Shown in pieces: positions 1-11,120 of a DNA stretch of 64,000 bases; the first letter of the stretch is position 1; each line of letters begins with the position of its first letter. The DNA comes from Thuidium tamariscinum (Eukaryota; Streptophyta; Bryopsida; Hypnales; Thuidiaceae): NCBI GenBank assembly GCA_947034885.2, contig OX344754.2, positions 17,440,501 through 17,504,500 on the forward strand. Direction: 5' to 3'. The position numbers were made by a program, and so were the translations under genes. Below the pieces are notes generated by a model. That model made no database searches. It saw only the letters and a list, made by a program, of their open reading frames with translations, and was not told the origin of the DNA.

Positions 1-35
1 TTCAATAAAATCCCCACTACAGTACCAGCTTCTAG

Positions 36-398
36 CAGCAGGCCGCCTCGGAATCACTGACCAGATCCGCCTCCACGCAACCGAGCGCTACTGCAATTGC
101 GCAACAGCAGTCGCTTCCCCAACCCAACAACAGCCCCGATTCCAATTCCACACCCAATTCAATTCCACCGCAATACAGCGATGAAATCACGCAAGATTTT
201 CCAAATTCCGGATTTCGAATTTTGAAATTAGAAAATCTCGTCCTGCATGGCGTGCCGACGCCTGTTCCGTTTGAGCAATTTGGGACTGCCCCCAGCGTCA
301 TCGTGTCGTCGCTCTACTCCTTCAACCAATGTGTTGGGTCCGCGATGCTTTACATCCAATCGGAGTGCCGGAAGCCGTTTCGGAGGTACTACTTTTAG
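36..398 (+). other. possible exon of an unrecognised protein
   Basis: An open frame runs from just after a TTCTAG acceptor-like site to a TAG stop at 396-398. It begins with a Gln/Ser/Pro/Asn-rich stretch of low complexity. A more protein-like second half follows, containing FRILKLENLVLHG and SVIVSSLYSFNQCVGSAML. An alternative end is a GT donor at 386, which would remove the last residues. I do not recognise the family. It could be the last exon of a gene that lies mostly before the window, or chance open frame in a GC-moderate promoter region. The other open frames over 250-600 on both strands look like shadows of it. Confidence 0.25.
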
Positions 399-715
399 TG
401 GGCAGTGCCGTGATGGTGGAGATTTTTTCAGGTGGAGAGCTTGTGGTGGGGGATACAGCGGAGTTTGGGTTCCGTTTGGGTGTCGATCGGCGATGGGGAG
501 TGGTTTCGAAGCTCCATCGGCTACTGCGAAGGGTTTTGATGCGGAGCAATTGACGAAGACTCGTCGTTTCGCTGTGCTTACTACTGGTAAAGCCTAATGC
601 CCTAAACTACATGACCGAGCGAGGTCAAGTGAGGCTTTGAAATTGAAATTGATCGAGGTGTGATTTTGTTAGGTAACGTTCGGAATTGAAGCTCAATTAT
701 GTGACGTTCAGGTTT

Positions 716-1169
716 GAGAGTGTGCAATTCGTGACGAAATTTGAATTTGTGTTGCTGAGAGCTTCGATTTGGGTTAGTGCGTGTATTAGGTTATTCTTCT
801 TGTTTTGGAAGGCTCTGCGACGATCCGATTGTTTGAAATTTTGCCTCTTCCTTGTTCAGATACCCTTCTATGGGTAAGGCAAGGATAAGAGATAAGCTTA
901 GTTGAGATTTATTGCGGTCTATAATTACAACCTCTACAGTGAACTTTTGGTTGTGCAAACCATGTGAGAGTATAAATCCGTGCTGCCTATTTTATCTTGA
1001 CGTTTGATAACCCTTGTTTGCAATGGAGAGTGCGCAATCTGACTCCAGTCGTTTACAGTAGGGAACGTCTTGACTTTTTTAACAGCGGTATGCTGAGATT
1101 TGAATATCCTTACTTGCTTCTGAGAGTGCACAATCTGTGATAGAATTTGAACGAATGTTGCTGAGCCCT
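716..1169 (+). repeat. direct repeat spanning the GGP1-like start region
   Basis: A stretch of about 47 bases at 716-762 recurs, diverged, at 1122-1169. Both read GAGAGTGyrCAATyyGTGA followed by a TTTGAA..TGTTGCTGAG core. A third short piece lies near 1025-1043. The second copy contains the ATG at 1155 of the downstream gene. The first copy has GTG in the equivalent place, so it cannot supply the same start. Confidence 0.55.
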
Positions 1170-3019
1170 AACATTAAGATCCATTTGAATCCATTAGGTC
1201 ATGCGGCGGAGTATTGCGTGGCGAAGTACGGTGGCTACGGATCCATGTTCATTACGATGCTGAGCGAGCCAGGCGAAGAGTGGGACGAGTATTACGTGGT
1301 AGAAGGCCAGTTTCCAAGTCCAGGTGAGCTTCACAAGTACGACGGCTTCGTGGTGACAGGGAGTCGGCACGACGCGCACGGGGACGAGGAGTGGATAGCA
1401 AAGCTCTGCGAAATTCTTCAACAGCTTCATGAGATGAAGAAGAAATCCCTATGTGTGTGCTTTGGCCACCAGGTGAGGTACCGGCATCTTCCCTTGAAAT
1501 TTAAGTTGCATCTTTATTGGCCGTTAAATTTTTTAAAATTTTAATTTATTTGTCCATTTATGACACATTTAGTATTCGAGTTTATACTGAAAGGGATGAC
1601 ATCCCGTAAATTTCCGGTTTTAGAAAAAAAAATTGAATCTGTGCAGCTAGTAGAACTACCCCCAACAACTCATCATATGTGCTGGTCTAGACTTATTCTC
1701 CTTCTTCGTCTATTTGAACTTGTATAATCACCAGCATTGTAATCTGTAGCGTGTAGGAAACTTGATTTGTACCTTAAGAAACTTGACTGTTTTTTTCTTC
1801 TTTGGTACTGACAATAGGAAGTGCAAAGAAAGTCTCGAAGTCTAAGACTGAAACGCAACAAGTATCTTTGGAATCATTTGTTTTAGGAGTGCTTGATGGT
1901 GTAAGGAAATCGCTTGTTTTGCTGGACAGGTTTTGAGTCGTGCTCTAGGAGGAAAAACAGGAAGAGCATCGGTAGGATGGGAGGTGGGGTTGAGGGACAT
2001 ATGCCTTACGGATGCGTTTTTCTCCAAACCCTACGCAGTTGGGGTGCCGCCAATACTGAAAGTGTTGGAAGTGCACAGAGACCAGGTAACAGACATAATC
2101 CAAACTAAAAACAGAAATTCCACTTTAGAAGCTAATAGCCGACTCTAATAACTTCCAAAATAAGTTTCCATTAGAAAAATAATTCGATGACGTGATTTCT
2201 TCTTTACATTGATACCTTTTTTTCCTTCGTGAATGAAATCTACTGTAGATGTGGTAGCATTCATTTGAGCAGTTGAGGTTTATTGATCCCTTAAATGTAA
2301 GGCCTTAGATTAGACTTGTTTCCGTGCTTATGCTAATTTCTCCAAAATCTATTGAGTATTTCAAGTTTGATTTTTTTCCGTTTGGGTATTGTGAAAATTA
2401 ACGAGGGGACGTCACCAGGTTTCGGAGATTCCTCCTGGGGCAGAGCTTTTGGCATCATCGGAACGAACAGGAGTCGAAATGTTCGCACTAGAAGAGCACG
2501 CACTGGCTATACAAGGCCATCCTGAATTCTTTGACGATGTCGTGTTTGATCTCATTGACGGTCGACTTGCTTCCATGATGACGGTACGCTTCACATCCTC
2601 TCTCTTTCAAATATGACTTGTCTTAACCCAAATCAACAATGAAAATTCCTTCTTGGAAACTATACTCAATTACAGCAGCTTTCAATTCATTGATTTGTGT
2701 TGTTAAAAATACAGGGTATGATTTCTGCTTTCTATTGATACATTTTGTTACCTTCCTCGAGACTTCTTAAACTGGCTCTTTTGGCCATGTGGGCATTTAG
2801 GAGTTAAGATAAAATGCATAATAGCTTTGAAACATATTGATAGGAATGACGCATTGGTGAGCAATTCTTACCCTCTTTGTATTAAATCTCCTCGTTTACG
2901 GATGTTGTGTACAGGAAGAGGAGATCAAGCTATCCAAAGAGTCATTACTGAAAGCGCGTGCAGATCAGAAGGCGTGGCAACAACTATGCAAGGATTTTCT
3001 GAAAGGAAGTAAGAATTAG
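1155..3019 (+). CDS. GGP1: gamma-glutamyl peptidase (GGP1-like class I glutamine amidotransferase)
   Basis: Four exons, 1155-1472, 1930-2085, 2419-2583 and 2915-3019, join in phase 0 to encode 247 residues, close to the usual size for plant GGP proteins. The protein is a stand-alone class I glutamine amidotransferase domain. The nucleophile cysteine is residue 102 in the elbow motif CVCFGHQ. The histidine and glutamate of the triad are H192 and E194 in AIQGHPEF. Known plant members are cytosolic and remove gamma-glutamyl groups from glutathione conjugates, for example in glucosinolate and camalexin pathways; here the likely role is general glutathione-conjugate processing (inference). The start at 1155 is the first ATG before the conserved MLLSPN region. 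All introns are GT-AG. The catalytic residues are intact and no lesion was seen. The exact substrate cannot be told from sequence. Confidence 0.92.
2714..2810 (+). repeat. dispersed intronic repeat shared with NIPA intron 8
   Basis: Sequence in the last intron of the GGP1-like gene resembles 40153-40255 in the last intron of the NIPA gene. Shared blocks are TTCTATTGrTACATTTTGTT, then CTTTTGGCCAT, then a GCATTtaGAGTT tail. This is probably an old short element or a duplicated intron fragment. It codes for nothing visible. Confidence 0.5.
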
Positions 3020-3562
3020 GTCGACAGCTTGAGCACAGCTTTACCTTCTACCATTTTGTCAATGACAGCAATCCACAAGACAGTCTCAAATAGGAGAGTT
3101 TTTATGAGACTTTGATTAGAGGAAGTCTTGTGCAGGAAGGGAGCAAGAATGAGCTCTCATCACCATTGTTAGGAAGGTCAGTACTAGGAGAATAGGTGTA
3201 ATATATCATTGAATTGAAGTTGCTTTAATTTTGTGACTACTTCATAGACTCTTATACCATAGCGGCAATGATTACATTATATGTAGTGTTAATATTTTCT
3301 CAAAAAGATGTACACAATGACTATTTCATAAAATTCAAACGAGAATAGAAATCCAAACTTCTGTCAAGGGACTGAACAATTCTTCATTAAAACAAGCTCC
3401 AACACTCAAACTCGGCCTCCGCACATGTCCCACAGTTCGTTTCTCTTGAAGGGAATCCAAGGCATTGTCTTGGGGTGTTGCAGTCGGTTTTGTAGAAATG
3501 CTCATATTGACTTCTTCTGACCAATGGCTCATAGTTTTCTCAAAATTTGTTTGTTTTCGACT
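3020..3562. other. 3' flank of the GGP1-like gene
   Basis: This stretch follows the stop codon and likely includes the 3' untranslated region. A 103-codon open frame on the minus strand (3335-3646) has no recognisable domain and runs into the adjacent inverted repeat, so I do not call it a gene. Confidence 0.4.
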
Positions 3563-3800
3563 CACTATTAAAAAAACTCGTGTTTTATGTGATGATTCTG
3601 AATTTTTTGTAACAGACTTTAGGTGACAACAAATATAACAACCCATTTTTTTATGTTAGCAATGATATCTAATGAAACATCTCCATATTATATTGAGCAT
3701 CATTGCTAACATAAAAACATGGGTTATTATATTCAACGTCACCTAAAATCTGTCACAAAAAATTTGAAAACATCATATAAAATATGGGTTTCTTATAATG
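3563..3800. mobile_element. degenerate foldback element, CACTA-like ends
   Basis: The two halves are long inverted repeats of each other, about 100 bases each, centred near 3680. The left end reads CACTATTAAAAAAAC; the right end in reverse complement reads CATTATAAGAAACCC. The flanking triplets are ACT and ATT, which agree at two of three positions. The structure matches the three cleaner foldback elements downstream, but the ends are diverged. Confidence 0.5.
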
Positions 3801-4380
3801 ATTGTCAACTTTTGGGAGTTGATTGTAATTCACATTTTTGTGTTGAGACAAGATGCTTACTACAATGCTTGACAAAGCTCTAACACATGGGAAATTAGGG
3901 AATATCAGGCTCGACTAATCCCAATTCAAAATGTTACAGAAGAGTAGGATGTGGCACCCTATACTCAACTTGATTGATGAGACAAGAGATTAACTCATGA
4001 TGTATCAATGACATTTATTTTTTGTGTCACACCAAACAAAACTTTGAAACCTCCGATAGTCAAGATTGTTTCATACACTACAAGGTCAAATTGTCACCAT
4101 TACTACAATCTAGAAGATGGTATTCAAAATGCATGATAGTACATGATAGTACATCTTCAATGGCCATCTAGGTGATTCAGAAGATGGACTTAAATGCATG
4201 ATGGTAATTGATTTAAGGCTAATAAAAGATGGTTGATAGATCTCTTTGTATATCATTTTTAATTGTTTTGGGTTTAACCTTGAAATATTGTTGTAGGTAT
4301 TAAATGTTTGATGGATGATAGACAATCCTTCTATTTAAGACAAAAATGCAAATGCTCATCCTTGGAATATTGTGTGAAAA

Positions 4381-4572
4381 CACTACAAGAGAAAGAGGTA
4401 TTTTAAGAATAGTTCTAGAGATAAGATTTTAAATAATGACCTTTTTAAGAGATTTTAAGTAAGAAATACATGTCTTTCTAGTAAAAATTCTTACTTAAAA
4501 TCTCTTAAAAAGGTCATTATTTAAAATCTTATCTCTAGAACTATTCTTAAAATACCTCTTTCTCTTGTAGTG
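4381..4572. mobile_element. foldback MITE with CACTA-type ends and AAA target duplication
   Basis: A 192-base near-perfect hairpin has arms of about 85 bases that start CACTACAAGAGAAAG and end with the exact reverse complement. It is flanked on both sides by AAA (4378-4380 and 4573-4575). The CACTACAAGA terminus and the 3-bp duplication are typical of CACTA (EnSpm) transposons. No coding capacity; it must be moved in trans. The arms are so alike that insertion is probably recent. Confidence 0.88.
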
Positions 4573-4817
4573 AAATGACCAAGGTAATTTTTTTGTTGGA
4601 AACCACTAAAAACTACCATTTCTGTTGCATTCATCCATAAAAACAAAAAACCTTTCCTTTTAAATCCAACCGTATAGTCTTGTATTAAACTTATCTAAAA
4701 TGATGTGGTAAAATTTCATGAACTTTGACCATATAGATTGGAAGATATGAGCATTGATTTCAAAGTTGGAAAAAAAGTTTTTTGAATTGTAGTCTACAAT
4801 TTTAGATGACTTTGATT

Positions 4818-5055
4818 CACTAGACGAAAAACACAAAAATCCCTGTTTATTTCAACAAAAATTATCAGCAAGATTGTGTTGAGACTACATTGCTGAAAAC
4901 GCAGAAAAACGGTGGAAACGCAGAAAAAACGCAGAAAAACACAAAAAACGCTTTTTTTTGTGTTTTTTTGTGTTTTTTCTGCATTTTCAGCAACGCAATC
5001 TCAACACAATCTTGCTGATGTTTTTTGTTGAAATAAACAAGGATTTCTTCTAGTG
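4818..5055. mobile_element. foldback MITE with CACTAG ends and ATT target duplication
   Basis: 238-base palindromic element. Left end CACTAGACGAAAAA; right end in reverse complement CACTAGAAGAAATC, followed in both arms by TTATTTCAACAAAAA and AGCAAGATTGTGTTGAGA. ATT flanks both ends (4815-4817, 5056-5058). The loop is A/T-rich with repeated AACGCAGAAAAA. Same structural class as 4381-4572 but a different sequence family. Confidence 0.85.
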
Positions 5056-5343
5056 ATTGCACTACATAATTTGAATTTTAAAAAATTGTGTTAAGAAAAT
5101 TGAATTGTAAGTCCAAGTTAAATTTTTTTTTCTTAAACATTTGATTTCTATTGTTATACAAAAGTAGGTTCAAGATTGAAAAAAAGACTAAATGGTTAAT
5201 AGCTCTAAATTATAAGATGGGATTGAAATGCAATACCTCCATCAATGAGATTGATCTTACAAGTAAATGTAATCTTTTTCAACAATTTATTTTTTGAAGA
5301 GCTCAAGATGTTTAGATTGCGTCAAAAACAAGATTGTCCTTAA

Positions 5344-6074
5344 GGGCAATTGCAAGAAACACTTGTCCTATTTTCCGTCACACCTCATGTATTGATTTGT
5401 TTTTTGGCCATAACTTCTATGTTTTGGTTCCAAATGACTCAAGATTTATAGAAAAGATACTCGTAGGTACCATACATATTCTCTAATTTTTTCATAATTT
5501 TCAAAAATATTTTGATTTCAAAATAGTACTAGTGATTGAATGTCACACTTGATAGTTTAGGGGTTTTGAGTCACTAAGGAGTACCTTTTTTTAATGATTT
5601 TGAGATGAAATTTGGATGAGATGGTCTCCTAATAGACTTATAGCTCTCCACGTGAGGGATTTTGAAAAAAGTTATTTTTATGACGTGTGGAAGTCCACAA
5701 AGTGAGCTTCCTTTTGGTTGCGTTTTGAAACATATAAAGTATTATTTTAGTGATTTTTTTTTATGAATGACCATCTCCATAAAGTTGTTGCAAATGGACA
5801 CTTTTTATTTTTTGTAATTACTTATTTTTACTAATTTTTCCAAATTAAAACATGAAGGTATGTATTTTCTTGAGATTTGACGATTTTTAAGTTCTCCTAC
5901 TTAGAGAATTTTTCTATCAATTTCCTTCGGTGAAAACCTTCATTTTAGAGGTGTATACATTATTCATATTTTTCAAATTCTTTCAAATTAATTTTCTAAT
6001 TTTAAAGTACTCCAGAAAAGTCACGAGTATTGTAGTAAAACGCAACAAGTAGGATAAGTGTTGCTTGCAATCAA
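5344..6074. mobile_element. non-autonomous DNA element, GGG(C/T)..TTGCAAGAAACACT ends, TTAA duplication
   Basis: 731 bases. Left end GGGCAATTGCAAGAAACACT; right end in reverse complement TTGATTGCAAGCAACACTTA. TTAA flanks both sides (5340-5343, 6075-6078). It interrupts the older repeat copy at 4573-6200, whose sequence resumes exactly after the right TTAA. Its length matches two full family members at 7352 and 14915 (727 and 728 bases). No open frame of note inside. Confidence 0.8.
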
Positions 6075-6248
6075 TTAAAATTTTCTCATTACTAATCCAA
6101 GTAGAATGAATCAAAGCTTTACATATAGACAAAATAAATGATTTTAGAAAAATAAATAAGTAATTAAATTTTGACATTTTGCAAAAAAGAAATTCCCTCT
6201 CTTTATTACATGCTCACAATTAGATGTGGACAATCAATACAAACAAAT

Positions 6249-6452
6249 CACTAGACAAGAAAGGTGTGTTTTAAGTATAATCCTGGTAGTATAGTTTTTT
6301 AAGTACTGACTTGCAAAGAGTCTTTTAAGTGTAATTTTACTAAAAGCTCATGTATTTTCAATAAAATTCTACTTAAAAGACTCCTTATAGATCCTTACTT
6401 AAAAGACTATACAACTAGGACTATACTTAAAACACGCCTTTCTCCTATAGTG
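6249..6452. mobile_element. foldback MITE with CACTA-type ends and AAT target duplication
   Basis: 204-base element with arms of about 95 bases. Left CACTAGACAAGAAAGGTGTG; right in reverse complement CACTATAGGAGAAAGGCGTG, both followed by TTTTAAGTATA. AAT flanks both ends (6246-6248, 6453-6455). Third clear 3-bp-duplication foldback element within 2.1 kb. Confidence 0.85.
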
Positions 6453-6851
6453 AATAGAAAACATTTATTGGAAGAAAGAATGAAATAATTTGTTTGGCTC
6501 TATTTTAGAAATGGAAGGAATTTGATATTTATTCTCAAATTTTTTTTTAGTATATTAACCCTTAAAGGACATTCTATAATCATGTTTGTTCAAGCTTCAT
6601 TAGTTTTCTATATTAAAATACACATTCGAAAATTTTGATATTTTTCTCATGTAATAATATATATTCAAAATTTAATATCATTTTTTAATGATATAAATAT
6701 TTGAATTATTTATATGATTTTTAAAAGTAATTTCTTTGTAAAAGTCATAGCAATTGCAAACCACTTGAAATAATATGAAAATAAATTTAGAAAATTTTAG
6801 ATGACATTGATAAATACTATAATGACATAAGTAATGTCCCCTGTGAGCTTA

Positions 6852-7099
6852 TACAAGGATTGCTATTATGTGAGCCTAGAAGTGTGAGCCTATGAGCTTG
6901 GAAGACTATACACCTATAATATAAGTGTCTTTATTAAAGAAAAATCATACATAATTATAGTGTATGTATTTTATAAATACCTATATTATGGGTGTTTATG
7001 TTATAAGCACCTTCAATGGTGGTAGTATATCTACTTATGTATATACTCAAGGCTTCACATGCTCACATTTTTGTACTCACATACTAGCACTATTGGACC
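6852..7099 (+). mobile_element. inverted-repeat element, TGCTATTATGTGAGC ends
   Basis: The left end contains TTGCTATTATGTGAGCC; the right end in reverse complement contains AGTGCTAGTATGTGAGTA. Internal blocks GACTAyACACCTATrATATA, AGTGTCT and the ATATCTACTTAT block near the far end recur in opposite orientation at 11925-12112, which defines the pair as a family. No target duplication was resolved. Confidence 0.6.
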
Positions 7100-7351
7100 T
7101 TACACTAAGAGAAATTTGATTGGAAAGTTCAAAAGTGGTATATTTAATGCTTTCAAGATGCTAAGTATTTCAAAGTATTATAAAAATTACAATTTTAACA
7201 ATTTTCATTAAAAAAATAGAAAAGATAAAAAAATACATTATTGAAATTATATTTTTTCAGTCAAGCGTAAGGACATTTTTAATCAAGACCAATGTGAACT
7301 TCAAGCTTAATCCTAAAACTAAGTCCAGTGGGCAAGTTTGTCTCTTCATAT

Positions 7352-8078
7352 GGGTGATTGCAAGACACACTTGTCCTATTTCTTGTCCCCTTGACCTCCA
7401 ATGGGTAGTTTTTTGTTCATAACTTTTTCATATTTTGCCTTATCAACTTGAAATTTGGAATGAAGGTGAACACAAAAGTCTTATATATTTTGTAATTTTT
7501 TCAATTTAAAAAAAATTATTTTACTATTTTTAAATTGCCCCCAATTGGCTGTCTACCTTGGCCATTTTGGAGGTTTTTAGTCCTATTTTTAACTCAAAAA
7601 TCCGAATTTGAAGCTACAAATTGGACAAGTTAGTATTCTACTAACATTTCAAGGATTGATGATGAGTTTTTATAGAAATAGTAAAATTTCTATTGTCCAC
7701 ATGGGATCAAAGTGAACTTCCTTTGCATAAATGCTACAAAGAGGGAAAAAAAATTAGAGGAATTTTTTGTTGCAATATGAGCACAATTTTGTTTAGAAAA
7801 ATGGCCTCTTTCAAAGATAATTTTTTGATTCTTTTTTAGTTATTAAAAATAAAAAGGTCCATAGACCCTTTTTCTACTATTTTCTGCTCTCTGTGGCCTG
7901 TAAAGTACTTGTGGTAGTCTATAGTACTGCATAGTACTACACTGACGGCTTAGATCTACAGGCGTGCAAAATCGACAGTTGAGATTTGTAGGCGCGCGTC
8001 AAATGCATTGTACTGCTAGTACTATGTCCCAAAACAACGTTTTGAGCCATAAACGTGAAGTGTTTCTTACGATTACCC
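7352..8078 (+). mobile_element. non-autonomous DNA element of the TTGCAAGAAACACT family, ATAT duplication
   Basis: 727 bases. Left end GGGTGATTGCAAGACACACT; right end in reverse complement GGGTAATCGTAAGAAACACT. ATAT flanks both ends (7348-7351, 8079-8082). The first 200 bases align closely with the copy at 14915. Near 7895-8030 it carries a GC-richer segment with AGATCTACAGGCGTGC and AGATTTGTAGGCGCGC in direct repeat, flanked by TAGTACT motifs; this segment is absent from the 14915 copy. Confidence 0.85.
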
Positions 8079-8082
8079 ATAT

Positions 8083-11000
8083 ATACTTGCTAAAGTGACC
8101 ATAATATATGGTCACTTGAAGATTTTAGCTCATTTGCATATAGGCACTTAAATTCCTTTATTTGATCTAGAAGGTCAATTATTGGAGGTTTTTATTCTTT
8201 ATCAAATCAATCAAATGTTTGATTTTTGATAGGCCGTCAAAGCATATATGTACCATTAGTAGAAGAATAAAGCTTGATGATTTTACTTGATTTTCTAACT
8301 TTAAGCAAGGCTTCTTAATTCAACTTGATTTGAGATCTAAAAAATTATACTTATACATTTGTTTAAAAAATAGTTCCAATGTAAAGTGAAAAGTGATTTA
8401 ATGATTTTCACCATTTAAAATTTCAATATGCAAGTTTTGATTGAGAAATATTTGTGATTTCTATTTATAAAAAAAGATTGCATCAATTGCAAGGTTGATT
8501 ATTCAATGTCTTTGATAGCTCTTCATTTAAATTTAATGCTTTTGGAAGTATATTTTAGTATTGCTTATATTGCCTTTAATCTCTGAAAATTCTCATATTT
8601 TCATCAAGAGATTTCTCAAATATTGTAGGAAGGGCAAGGCACTAAAAATATAATACATACATTTTTCTTATTATAATCTCATAGCTTCTATGAAATTTCT
8701 TATTCAATAATAGGAAACATACTAATAAGAAAATTCTTTAAACATCTATATGATAAAAAAAATTCTTAAATAATTTGCTTTAATGGCAACAATTATAAGC
8801 CATGCTGTATTCATAGGAAAAACACACTTAAAAAGGCTCAAGACCTTTGGGGTTATAGATTAATCTTGTAAGGAAGATGAGGTTAAATGTGTCTAATGAA
8901 TGACTTTTAAAGAAACTAAAAAAGCAAAAAATGCTCCTATTCATCTAAAATTTGAGAATTTATGGTTTGACTAAGGATTGCATCATTCCAAAATTAACTT
9001 TTATCTTAACCTCTTAAGGACCAAGGGCACATAGTGTTTCTTCTTCAATTTTCAATGGCAAATTCTCAATAGGGTGAAACAAATCTCAATGCTTTTGTAA
9101 ACTAGAGTAACAAGTTTACATAGTAGTTGCATTGTCTCATTTTCAAAGTTTGAATGTAAAAAGTTTTTAAAATTTTGTTTAGAAAATTTAGCCTAGTAGA
9201 GAAGGGAGCAAATATAATGTGTTTTTTTTAATGAAAGGAGTAGTAGAGATGGAAAAACAATTTGTTGAAGATTTTTAGTGTTTATTCTTTAAAAACAAAC
9301 AAAATTTGAAGAATTTTTTTTCAAATTTTTATTTTTAGCAATTTTACAAATAAAAGGTTCAATCTAGTGTAATTAGGAACAAAAATAATTAGAATGATTC
9401 CAAATTTTTGTGAAGATGTTCCAAACAATATGATAATAATAATTGTTAAAGATCAAAAAATGATACATATTTCATTTTTAAAAAAGAATTGAAGATCCAT
9501 CTTGGTCAATTTTGGCTTTCTACTCTTTCTATTTGAAAATTTGTGCTAATTTGAGGGAGTTTTTTATTTTTCAAATTTTCAAATGAAAAATACTAAATTT
9601 GACATAGATTCCAAGATAGTGTTTTTAGGGTTGTCACATTGGACAAGTTAATATTCAATTCTTGTCGAATTGGACATGTCTCTAGTTCATTTCTTGTCCA
9701 ATTGGACAAGAAATGAATAGTAACTCGTCCAATGTGACAACCCTGAGTTTTTTTGGGGGGTAAAAAAATATTATTCATCTTCTTGTAAAGTTTTTTCTCC
9801 AATGTCTATCTTTTCTTGTCTATGGAATTGATCATCCATGATTGTTATAATCTCAAAGTTCAACTTGTCAAAATTTTCCACAATTAATTCCACGTATACT
9901 AGACAAAGTCGTCTTTACTTTTATATGGTTGAAACTAAACTTTTATGTGCAAAAAAATATAAAAGTGGCACAATTCATTGAAAAACTTCCTTGTCAAAAA
10001 GTCATTGGGCCTTGAGGGATTAATTAAGTTATTGTAAGTTGTAATTTCAAGTAAAACAATTATTTCATCTTGAAATAGCCCCAAATGTTGAAAACAAAAA
10101 CTAATGAATCATTTTAAATGCTTTTGAGAAGTAAAGGATAAAATCTCTTGAGTAGAATTTTGATTGTACATAAGTAACAAATTTGATATGAAAATATTGT
10201 AAATTTTTGTTTAGATGAATATTTTTACCAACTATGTTTATAGATATTGCCTCTTTTAATAGTATAGATATCTATTTCCTTGTTAAAAATCTTCATGAAG
10301 AATAATGAAAACTTAAAGCGTTTTAATATCAATTTGTATGGTAATATTGATTTTATCGTTAGTGTAGTGATAATTTGGATACATTACTAGAATTTTATGT
10401 CTAAATTAGAATCACCAAATTTATCACACACCAAAGCAATACAATACAGAGGGTGAAAAAGAAACTTTTTGAAGGGGTAGATATGAGAAGGTAAAATTGC
10501 AATGAGGCAAGACTATTGGATAGTTGAAGTAGCATGTCACCCATTTACTCCCTTTGAATATATATTTGAAGAAGATGAGAAGAAAACTAAGAATTTTTTA
10601 GACGTAACTAATCCACAAACTAAAATATAGATTTTCACCAATTGATTTATAAGGTATTTTATTTTAATTGTATTAAATTTCATTTATTTTCAATAAATTA
10701 ATTTCTTATTATTTTCTATAAATTCATTTACTATTTGTACATCTTTTTAATGATTAATATTAAGAAATTGACTAATGTTATGATTATGATACTTTGTTTT
10801 ATATTATAAATTATTTAGATAGTATTTTAATTAAACAATAACTATAATGTCGAGTCTTTACAATGTACTGTACTAGAAAAAAAATAGCATAGCAAGTGGA
10901 ACATTTCATTATTAAATTATATATATTTAGTTTTGAAAAATTCATTGCATCTTTTGTTATTTGCATATTCAATTTTCTTCCAATTTCTAAAATAATTGAT

Positions 11001-11120
11001 ATGTAAAATTTATTTAACAATTGAATGCGTGTAATTTTTACATTGGTAAATATTTATAAACTTTAAGAGTGGAACTAGTGACTCATTTTTATCAATATTT
11101 CGGAAATAGAAAACTAATTC
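8083..11120. other. AT-rich intergenic stretch without a recognisable gene
   Basis: About 3 kb of very AT-rich sequence. Stops are frequent in all frames and the few open frames of 60-70 codons have no domain. Apart from the inverted repeat at 9627-9744 I see no organised structure. Confidence 0.6.
9627..9744. repeat. 118-base foldback with AGGGTTGTCACATTGGAC ends
   Basis: Left AGGGTTGTCACATTGGACAA pairs with the right end, whose reverse complement reads AGGGTTGTCACATTGGACGA. The arms are about 52 bases with a short loop and repeat the core CTTGTCcAATTGGACAaG, itself a palindrome. No flanking duplication was found. A small MITE is likely. Confidence 0.65.

Larger units (their letters stand above)
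4573..6200. repeat. interrupted copy of the CCCTAAAGG/TTAA element family
   Basis: The pieces 4576-4817, 5059-5343 and 6079-6180 align in order with the element at 50411-51333 (shared: GACCAAGG, the CACTmAAAACTrCCATTT block, GATGGGATTGAAAyrCAATA, GATGyTTAGATTGC, CTAATCCAAryrGAATGAATC). The copy is cut by a foldback element at 4818-5055 and by a 731-base element at 5344-6074. Its left end is lost at the foldback element at 4381-4572. It is therefore older than all three insertions. Confidence 0.65.

Noticed and set aside
3335..3646. Minus-strand ORF of 103 codons
   Set aside because: It runs into the arm of a foldback element and has no domain.
9593..9802. Minus-strand ORF of 69 codons
   Set aside because: Produced by the palindromic 9627-9744 repeat.
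7104..10372. CACTAAGAGAAAT at 7104 and a TTAGTG end near 10370 as one long CACTA element
   Set aside because: The two ends agree only over the first six bases and the flanking triplets differ; no coding sequence lies between.
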